DNA from: Lingula anatina
Taxonomy: Eukaryota > Brachiopoda > Lingulata > Lingulida > Lingulidae
Length of the DNA stretch: 64,000 nt
Direction of reading: 5' to 3'
Assembly: GCF_001039355.2 (NCBI RefSeq)
Contig: NW_019775696.1
Span: forward strand, 157,183 to 221,182
Part shown: positions 55,619 to 64,000 of the stretch, one piece after another
Layout: each line of letters opens with the position of its first letter
Position numbering within the stretch: position 1 is the stretch's first letter
Made by a program: the position numbers and the translations under genes
Notes under the pieces: model-generated
The model's input: the letters and a program-made list of their open reading frames with translations, nothing else
Told to the model about the DNA's origin: nothing
Databases searched by the model: none

Positions 55619-56227
55619 ATGCGCTCGTGCTTAGCTCGTGCATAGATATTTGATATGTGGCAGAAAGCAAAAGAAACTTAAGAAACCTGAACTGCTTTTT
55701 CAGATTGTGACAGCGTTTAACATTATCTGGTTGCTTCTCTGACAAAAGCATAATTAAGCCGGGAATTGTTGATCGCAATTTAAGCACAAATGTAACGATA
55801 TACCAGAGAAAAAATTGTAAGAATTACAGAAATATTAGTGGAGCAATACAGCACTTCATTTGATGTGTGAGAATCACATGTACAAAATATAAGTAAAGCT
55901 GTATGCTGCCAACATACGTATGGTTGGTTCTATGAAGTTTTTCCTAAATGAAAGGCAAGAATTGGTCTCGTATTAGTCAGAACCCATATCAACCTTTATT
56001 TGGCTACCAGTCGATTCTTATATACATTTATACTACCCTTCCAAGAAAGTGTCAGCCCTAACGCAATGCGTAAAATAATACAGAAAATCATGTCATGAAC
56101 CACTATTATTAATTCAACTTCTAAAGGGATTTATTTCACAAAATATTACTGATTGTACAACCAATGAATAAACTATAACCATAGTAAAAGCAAAACCACA
56201 TTTTAATATTTTGTACAGTATATTTGA

Positions 56228-56600
56228 GGACGCACCACTCGTGTCTGTGCGTGGAGTTAGGAATTTCTGTAATGTTTGCGCAGTGATGGCGTTCCACATA
56301 CGGTGCAAAGATAGTATGCGATCAATTTTGTTTGCATAGTTATCCCTCAGTTATTGATTTCCGAGGTTATCTTTCACATTTTTAATGCGATTCTCATCTA
56401 GGGATTGGCATGGCCGTTGGAGGGGGGGGGTTCTGGATCTGGTCCGCATATTACCAGCCTACTGTTGCGTTGGCTGTACGTGGAGTAGCATTATCATGCT
56501 GAAACATAAATGGACGATTATGGCCTCCAAAGATATTTTCGACAGAATTCCTTAAGTTCCCTTACCAGTACTTGGATGCAATGGTCTATGCTAAGGTTCC
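56228..56600 (-). pseudogene. Degenerate Tc1/mariner-like transposase remnant
   Basis: One minus-strand frame, with two stops, preserves the C-terminal half of a Tc1-type DDE transposase: FQHDNATPRTA corresponds to the usual FQQDNxxxH block, LDENRIKNVKDNLG to the DLNPIEHxWDxLG block, and MWNAITAQTLQKF to the WNxIPxxxIxxL block. Only this half is recognisable. Decayed and inactive. Confidence 0.75.
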
Positions 56601-58388
56601 CGTTGACCACCGCCAACATAGCAACAAAATATTGAAAGCCACATATTGATTTTATTTTTAAAAAAATATGTCAAGACGGGTTTCTCTAGTATTTATCCAT
56701 AGCCACACAATGATTTAAGAATTGCATTGACAGAAGCTGTGGTAAAAGATGAAGAACCTGGCCCATACATTGAATTGTATACAATTCCGGCAAAATTTAA
56801 GTACATATACTAGTGACAACATGATATGCCGCCTACAAGAGTGGCTGGGCCTCGATACAATTAGCTCTTGTATGTCGCGTGCAGTGCGATATCATATCCA
56901 ACAAGTAGAGGCGCTCAACAAGCGTAGATCTCCGTCAAATACTTAAGTTGTAAGAAAGTATAGCCAATGTGCCCGGAAACACTCTCGAGAAAAATATTAC
57001 GATAGGGAAAAAACTACAACAACTATGTTTAGGGCCTATTATAATTATTATTATTATTATTATTATTATTGCAATTAAATTTTCCATACAATTTTGCAAA
57101 TGATCCAATAATAATATCACTTTCCGTAGCCAAGACGCAGGACGCGTTCGCGTGTGATGCAAGAGGTCAGGTCACAGCATGCGATAACGTGTTTTTTCCT
57201 TGCTCCATTGGCCCTGTGACCAGTCCTGAAGATTTCATCAAAATCCGTCCATAACTTTCTTCATATAGCATAACAATAACTAACTGACTCACAAACTATG
57301 TGACCAACAAATGGAACAAGAAGCGTAACCTTCTTCTTGACAGAGGTAAAAAAGAAGCCAAAGTCTAGTCAAGAATCGGCAAAATGGTCGATAGAGTGGA
57401 CCATTTGGCCGATTATTTTCTCCTAGTTGTCTCCTCTGGTATTATGTCACGTTGACCTGAGCCGAGGCACGTTGATGCAAATACAGTGTGAAAGCAGCAG
57501 ATGGTGGAAATTTGTTTGTCTTCACTATCTGTGCATCTCCTCTCCTTTAAAATTGGCTTACCTAACGTAATGTGACGTAGACAGACCAGCAGCACGTGCA
57601 CACTTGCTCATAGTGCACGAGGACGGTGCTTCAAATCAAGGTCAAGGTCGGATGCATGTACCTGTCACCAAGAACTGTTCATATGCGCAAAAATATTATA
57701 ATCATTTTGTTAAGCGAAATCAAATGTGAAAAACGTGATGAGGAATAAAGTTTAAAGTCTCCAGGGTGTATATCCGATCGTTTCAAAGTCATTTATTTTT
57801 CTAGCAAATTAATTTTTTTTATTTTTATCTATTTTATTTTGTTTAAAATACTTATCTGATTGTCTACCCGTGTGTGTGATTGTGTGTGTGTGTGTGTGTG
57901 TGTGTTTAAAATGAAACAAGTTGGACATGTTAATAGAATTTACAAAATCCATCTTGTTAAACTGAAAAAACAATTTCCGGTAATATTTCATGGACCTTGT
58001 GCAATCGAATTCGTGTTTTCCTCGTGTGGGACTTTGAGCATGTGTGTTACTGAAATAAGACAACCGGACTAAGAAGATTAGTCTTTATTATGCACCGCAT
58101 TCAACACCGTTTAGACTAATTTGCTTTTAAAGTACCTGCAGACACCAGGCGAGTCATGCGTGAATTTAACTCTGGAGTAACGCATTATTCGTCAATGTAC
58201 CTAAGCACAGGACGAGAATGCTGTTCGATTGGCCTTAGGATGACACTGCGTACGTGCACGCGCACTTAATCTTGGTTAACTGAGTTTGATAACGGTTTGA
58301 GTTACAACGTTGTTTGACGCGGTCGTGTAGATCTTCATGTACTCATATAAATATGACTAGACACCAGACAAGAGCTCATAAGCTGAAG
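56601..58388. other. Intergenic, no gene seen
   Basis: Contains (ATT)n at about 57043-57070 and (TG)n at about 57883-57904. The last few hundred bases should hold the promoter and 5' UTR of the MAM-CCP-CUB gene; TCATATAAATATG at 58343-58355 is a TATA-like string but overlaps an upstream in-frame ATG. Confidence 0.45.
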
Positions 58389-59791
58389 ATGCAGGGATAT
58401 CTGTTTCTGTGTCTCCTCCTGGTGGGCGTGCAGACTTTGCATGCACAGAGCTGTAAGTTAACTAGACAATTAGACGAGTCAGGACATTAACGTTTTTGAT
58501 AAATGAAACATTTGCATAGTTTTCAGTTGAGCATGATTATTCATCTGCAAATTTGAAATAAAAAACGAGAACGAAATAATTAAGTTTCAAGACACTCCTT
58601 CAATATTTAGACTAAGTTCTTCATTACAGCGTGGGAATGCAGTTTCGAGAGTAACTTATGTTCATTTACCAGTGAAGGGTACGGCTGGACAAGACTTACT
58701 GGAGCCACTGGCAGCAGTGGCACGGGGCCCAGTGGAGCGTACGATGGTAAGTGCATTCGCATGAGTTCATTGTAATTGTAGATATTACATTTATCGTCAT
58801 AAAAGTAACCAGATATGTTCATCTTTATCCTTTGTTAGCAATTATGTTCCCTAAAATATAAAAATTTGACACAAAATCAAATCTGAGAGATATATAGTAT
58901 TTTATCCTTTTTCCATTTTGGAAAGCCACAAATGTGCAGTCTTTTTGTATGGTATACGGTACGGTATATGTAGAGTTGACCAAAGCATATAATCAGGGGG
59001 ATACATGTTGTCGAGGAGGGGGAAGGGGCAAACTTGTTTGTCCTGTACCGACACCCTTTAAATGTTTCAACAACATTGTAATAGAACTATTAGACAAAAA
59101 ATCGCATGATAGCATATAATACTACACTAATTAATATAAGGAAGTTTAATGTTCATATCGCATATAATCAGTAATAAGCGAAGGTGTATTAAAAAAAAGA
59201 AAAAAATGGAGACTCTAAAAACTCAAGACTGCAGAAAATACAAAATTGGAATACCCACCAAAATAATGTTTATTTACTTATCCAGGCAGGTATTATATGT
59301 ATACTGAGACGTCCAGTCCCCGTCGGGCCGGGGATCGATTTAAGCTGGTCAGTAAACAGTTTGTTAAAACTGGAATGTGCCCGACCAAATTGGCCTTCTA
59401 CTACAACATGTACGGCAGAACCATGGGTACCTTTAATGTTTACGCCAGGGACGTGGATACCAATAAAAACACTCTGCTCTTCACTCGGTCAGGAAACTTG
59501 GGAAGTGTGTGGCTCTTGGCACAGGTGGACCTACCTAAAGAGCTGAGCAAATTTAAGGTACCGATATCAATTCATACTTGGTGTAATCATTCAAATTCGA
59601 GATTAACAGATAAAGGATTCTTTTCTTCAAATTCATGGCATGTTTTCGATGTTTATTCATTTTTGAAATAATTACCGCATTATCTGGTTAGGTGTCAACT
59701 TACAACCTCGTTGCCAAAATAAAAGGCTTTCAAAAGTTAAAAAATAAAAATAAACGCTTGGAATTGGACATGAGTCACCTTTTTGGCTTTA

Positions 59792-59836
<45 letters not shown>

Positions 59837-62800
59837 CGCTAAAAGTTATTTGAATTGGTACTATTCACTGTTCAAATCAGGATAGTAGTGCAGTTACGGT
59901 TTTATTTCCAGCAATGTATTTCATCTTTCGCTTCAGAACATGTGAAGCCAATGGAAATAAAAGAACTATTGCAATATTTTAGATCGTCTTTGAAGGCATC
60001 CGTGGGTCGGATTACTATAGTGACCTCGCTGTAGACAAGATTTCCTTGAGAGGACTGGGCGATTGTGTCGGTAAGTACACGGTATATTGCTGTTCATCGG
60101 TATCATTCCATTATCAGACAAATTATCGCGTATGCCTTGAAGTTTCGGACTAAGCAATATAGCAGACCCCCTGTAAGGATGACCATTTTCTGCTGACCGA
60201 GATGTATCTGGGGACAAAGCACATACATTCTGTTGAAAACGAGGCAATTTCAGACTGTACACCAAATGTCACTCCCAGAACAGACTTCCGCTTAAGTTTA
60301 GTGCAATGAATTTTGTTGAATATTATGACACCCAGCTTCTGAAAATGCAATCACTCCTTTGTCTCCTAGATAACTGTCAATCATGCGAATTCAACAAAGT
60401 TTGTGAAGAATTTTATGAGATATTTTGCCCACCACCAACCAGACAAACCTTGATAAAAACAATAATAAAACTCGTTAGTAAGGTGGAGGTAAAGAAGGTA
60501 TCACAAAAGGTGCAGTTTTGCCACAATTTCATTTTTCCCCTTTTATTTCAGAATTTTGTAGCGAACCCCCAGCGGGCACAGACCAGGTCACCATGGTGTA
60601 CAACAAGGTACCGTTTGATAGCAACGTCACCTACACGTGCCCAGAGGGTCTGTACATGAACAACGGGACCAGAAACGTGACATACAGGTGTGATGAAAAC
60701 GGCACCTGGCCCATCACCGAGACGCCAAGGTGCCAAGGTAAGGAAGGAAGGAAGGACAGGGTTTCCTTTCTACAAACGCGCCATTTTCATAGTTTCATTG
60801 TGGTTGTACATTGGTATACGACAGTTTTTTCAATAATTCAGCTTTGATTCAGGATGCATGTGATATTTATCTTGGCATTGAATTTATCATATGGCTAAAA
60901 TGAATCAGTTCCATTTGTGATCCTTACTATTTATACTGTTCACACTTTCATTACAGGATCCACTTACTATGCAACTACAAAAAATAATGACAACAAGCGA
61001 AAGAAAAAATTAACCGCTTTCAAAATATCACTTTTATTGCAGCTGACTGCCCAAGTTACCGTCTGTTAAACAGCACCAGTGGCGTCATCTACAGTCCAAA
61101 TTACCCTGAAAACTATCCTGTCAGCCAGAATTGTCGGTGGTCAATCCTTGTCCCAACTGGACGGTCGGTCAGGATATCATTTCCCGTGCTTCAAACCGAG
61201 TACGACTATGATGTGCTGGAACTGTATGCGGTAACATTGACTTGAAACATTTCTGTAACAACTACATGTATTTTCTGTTGCTTATTCTAGGCCTATAATT
61301 GTGCTATTTTTCACTGTGCCTACTATAATTATGTAGCACAGCAGCACTTGGTTTGTCATGTAAAAATGCCGTTTTCCCAAGAAAGGTGTCTCTATATATT
61401 TCTATAAATGTTAAGCAATGGTTAGCATACTGACTTAAAGTGAGAAACTGCTGTGACGCCCCAAATCCATCGATCCATTTGCCTTAATAATATATCCCAT
61501 TCTTTTATATAAGTTTTCATGATTTAGTTAACACATGCCACTTCTATATCAAATATACTGAAACACTCTCATGTAAATGATCACCATTTTAGGGGTATAA
61601 CCGCAGAAATCTGCTTGTTACTGCTAGTGGAGACATTCCACCCGAACCAGTTAAGACCAACTCCAGTATTGTGGATGTGTACTGGAAGAGCGACATGTCA
61701 AACACGGACCGTGGCTTCACTCTCATGTATAACAGTGAGTGCTACATGACCAGCATTGTGTGTCGGACACGGACAGTGGATATTGTGCAAAGTGGTCTCA
61801 CGTTGGGTTTAAAAAAAATAAAATATGGATCTTTTGAATTATTATTTTCTACAGGGAATTGTGTCTTTATAATGCACTAAGGAAGTTAATACTTATTTAT
61901 CAAAGAAACTTTATAATCTTTATAAATTTCAATTAAAAAAGAGTCTGTTTTCAGTGACACCATGTGGAATTCCAAAACCTCCCATCAACGGCTCAATAGA
62001 AATAATCGAGGGACTCGATGTCGGGGATTCGATCACCTACCAATGTAGAAAAGGGCATGATTTGGTTGGGAAAGCAACGGCTGTTTGTACTCTGCAGGGA
62101 TGGAACTCACCCACACCCACTTGTCCACGTGAGTGTTGACCTGTTTTTCTGGGTTAATGCGGCTATGGGGTTCTAACAGGTGTTCTGATGCACACCTTAG
62201 GTGACAGGGCACGAACGTGACGCTGCTATCGTCCGGTGTCTAATTCAGATAAGAGCGTAAAGGCAGTTCTTAAATTAGCGAAGGGGGTACAAACAGCGCA
62301 TGGGCCAGCTGCGAATATGCATGGTTGGCACACATTCTATATCAAACCAAATATTTTACCCTGTTGTTGTTGTTGTTGTTGTTCACCACATCACTGCTAC
62401 CCTCTATTATAAATTTAACCATTCAGTTGTGCTTAGATATTCAGGGTCTTAAGACACCGCTTTACTATGTTTTTAAATCTGTGTAAAATTATATCCAAAG
62501 AATTGGGACTATCATTAATGCATCTATGTATCATTTGTGTTTCTATGAGATATAAAAAAAATACTGGCAAAAAATGTTTTGGCGCATGTTTTCGTTCCTT
62601 CAGTTTTCCTGCAACAATAATGAACGATATCGTTTTTATTTATTCCATTTAAAACAGCGAAGTCCTGCGGTAATTTGACTGCCCCTGCCAATGGCTATGT
62701 TTCTGGTGGTTCGCTGTATTCTAACCGTGTATCCTACAGCTGCCAGCGAGGCTACATGTTGAAAGGGGACATATATCGGATGTGTACGGCCGAGGGAGTG

Positions 62801-63871
62801 TGGAGCGGTGCATCTCCCACTTGTGAAGGTATAATTGTCTCTGGTGGAGAGTAAAAACTTTTTTTAATAGTTCAGTGGCGGTAGACTACTAAGTAAATGC
62901 AGCAACGGTGGGTGCTACAAAAATCAAAACGTCACTTCACAAAGGGCAGGCTGTATTGACAATATTTTGAAAATCGAAAGTAGTAGTAATAGTAGTAGTA
63001 ATAGTAGTACTACTACTACTATTTTGAAAATCGAAAGGGTAAGAAAAGTGCCATTTATGTAAGAGACAATTTTTCTCACATCAAAACAAAAAAACTCCTT
63101 ATTTGATACCAAGTAGGCCTACTGTTATAATCGAAAGAGATTTTTATGTCATCATAAAATCTAGTTAACCCTTACTTCATACAAGTATTAATTTCTGGTA
63201 ACATTGATACCCATGTTGAATTTCTTTTGCAGTTACCACTTGTAAGCAGCTACAAGCTCCAGAATTCGGTAAAATTTCGGGTGCTGAAAATTATGTCTTC
63301 GGAGCTAAGGTAAAACTTAGCTGCCGATATGGACTGAAGTCTGGTTCACTTCAAAGAGAATGTTCCGACGGAGGCTATTGGACCGGGTATACCACCATAT
63401 GCAAAGGTTTGTACTGCGCTCTTGATCTCTGTCTGTTATCAGCGTGACTTTAAGGAACTTTAGGGTGGAATAGGACCAAAAATCACGTTTTTATAGATAA
63501 AATAAACAGTATGTCTTTAAAGAAAAGACCCTGAACCCCTTTTGTAGTACTTTGTTCCAGTGTTATAATTCAATTAAAAGCATGTTTATACATGTAGCTG
63601 TGAAGGTGCCTGATAAAATCAGGTAACCGAAAATGATGTTTTTGACCCAAAATAACCAATATTACGTCACATTTAAGATGAAATTTCCAAGCTGCGGTCC
63701 TCCCTTAACGTTTCAATATCGACCGTTTATACGTTATAAAATTCATTTCAGATCCTCTGGAGTGCAATTTCGAAAACGGGTTTTGTCAGTATTCCTTATC
63801 CGGAACACAGACTTGGCTAAGAAATCGCGGTCAAACTTCCAGCAGTGGCACCGGACCCAGTGTATCCAACG
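58389..63871 (+). CDS. Secreted MAM-CCP-CUB-CCP-CCP-CCP-MAM protein (3' end outside window)
   Basis: Exons: 58389-58452, 58630-58746, 59286-59557, 59983-60070, 60552-60737, 61043-61230, 61593-61734, 61955-62128, 62658-62828, 63233-63406, 63752-63871; all phases agree. Exon 1 is a signal peptide (YLFLCLLLVGVQTLHA); an in-frame ATG at 58353 could add 12 residues. Exons 2-4 form a MAM domain (CSFESNLCSF, GTGPSGAYDG, DKISLRG). Exon 5 is a CCP/sushi module (NVTYTCPEGL), exons 6-7 a CUB domain (GVIYSPNYPENYP, DRGFTLMYN), and exons 8, 9 and 10 one CCP each with four Cys. Exon 11 starts a second MAM (CNFENGFCQYSLSG, SSSGTGPS). Secreted or extracellular adhesion or recognition molecule by architecture; the specific function is unknown. 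Confidence 0.88.
59788..59834. repeat. (ATT)n microsatellite
   Basis: Trinucleotide tract in intron 3 of the MAM-CCP-CUB gene. A (TTG)n tract at about 62363-62382 and a TAG/TAC tract at about 62980-63020 lie in later introns. Confidence 0.9.
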
Positions 63872-64000
63872 GTAAGTAGTCTATACACCGGACCCAGTGT
63901 ATCCAACGGTAAGTAGTCTATACACCGGACCCAGTGTATCCAACGGTAAGTAGTCTATACACCGGACCCAGTGTATCCAACGGTAAGTAGTCTATACACC
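63850..64000 (+). repeat. 37-bp tandem repeat across the donor of MAM-gene exon 11
   Basis: The end of exon 11 (ACCGGACCCAGTGTATCCAA), its donor CG|GTAAGT and AGTCTATAC are repeated with a period of exactly 37 bp at 63850, 63887, 63924 and 63961, running off the window. Each copy carries the same strong donor. The unit is not a multiple of three, so use of the second or third donor would shift the frame. Confidence 0.9.

Larger units (their letters stand above)
54274..56227. other. Region upstream of the GPCR, no gene seen
   Basis: Holds the GPCR 5' flank and a pair of direct repeats described separately. On the minus strand within each repeat there is a short open stretch starting MKCRAAGVQQLSEALK, followed by GCGG|GTAGGA, which could be a small exon. 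I have no homology to support it. Confidence 0.4.

Overview
The window is nuclear DNA from an invertebrate animal. Genes are split into many short exons with GT..AG introns, the sequence is AT-rich, microsatellites are common, and several proteins are recognisable bilaterian orthologues (CEP44, FBXO8, WDR19/IFT144). The species cannot be fixed from the sequence. A lophotrochozoan such as a mollusc or annelid, or a non-vertebrate deuterostome, would fit. Exon boundaries were placed by hand from splice sites, reading phase and remembered human family sequences; no search was run.

Layout. (1) 1-14.2 kb: a tandem array of NAD(P)H:quinone oxidoreductase (NQO) genes on the minus strand. Copy A (1071-4927) lacks exon 3 in this assembly. 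Copy B (6244-13013) has exons 2-3 twice. Flank fragments of further repeat units lie at 1-219 and about 13.6-14.2 kb. Several terminal-inverted-repeat elements sit inside the array. (2) 16.2-21.9 kb: CEP44, a centriole protein, minus strand. (3) 23.5-26.0 kb: FBXO8, an F-box plus Sec7 protein, plus strand, head to head with CEP44; I recall the two genes as neighbours in human too. (4) 28.1-47.4 kb: a complete 34-exon WDR19/IFT144 gene, plus strand, predicted at 1347 aa (human about 1342). (5) 53.1-54.3 kb: a single-exon class A GPCR, minus strand. (6) 58.4 kb to the window end: a secreted MAM-CCP-CUB-CCP-CCP-CCP-MAM protein, plus strand, running off the window.

The most unusual signal is a class of tandem repeats lying exactly across splice junctions. 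WDR19 exon 11 and its 5' splice site form a 39-bp unit present 30 times; every copy is open in frame and carries the same donor in the same phase. Smaller versions occur at WDR19 exon 18 (donor), exon 19 (donor) and exon 21 (acceptor), at FBXO8 exon 1 (a decaying array) and at the last visible exon of the MAM gene. CEP44 exon 9 is also doubled, but beside an assembly join.

Five isolated single 'n' characters occur (3307, 10161, 18689, 49255, 55350). Four of them separate long, nearly identical direct repeats. These look like joins between overlapping or allelic contigs, so those duplications should be treated as probable assembly artefacts. Two N runs (23852-24049, 37673-38308) both lie in introns.
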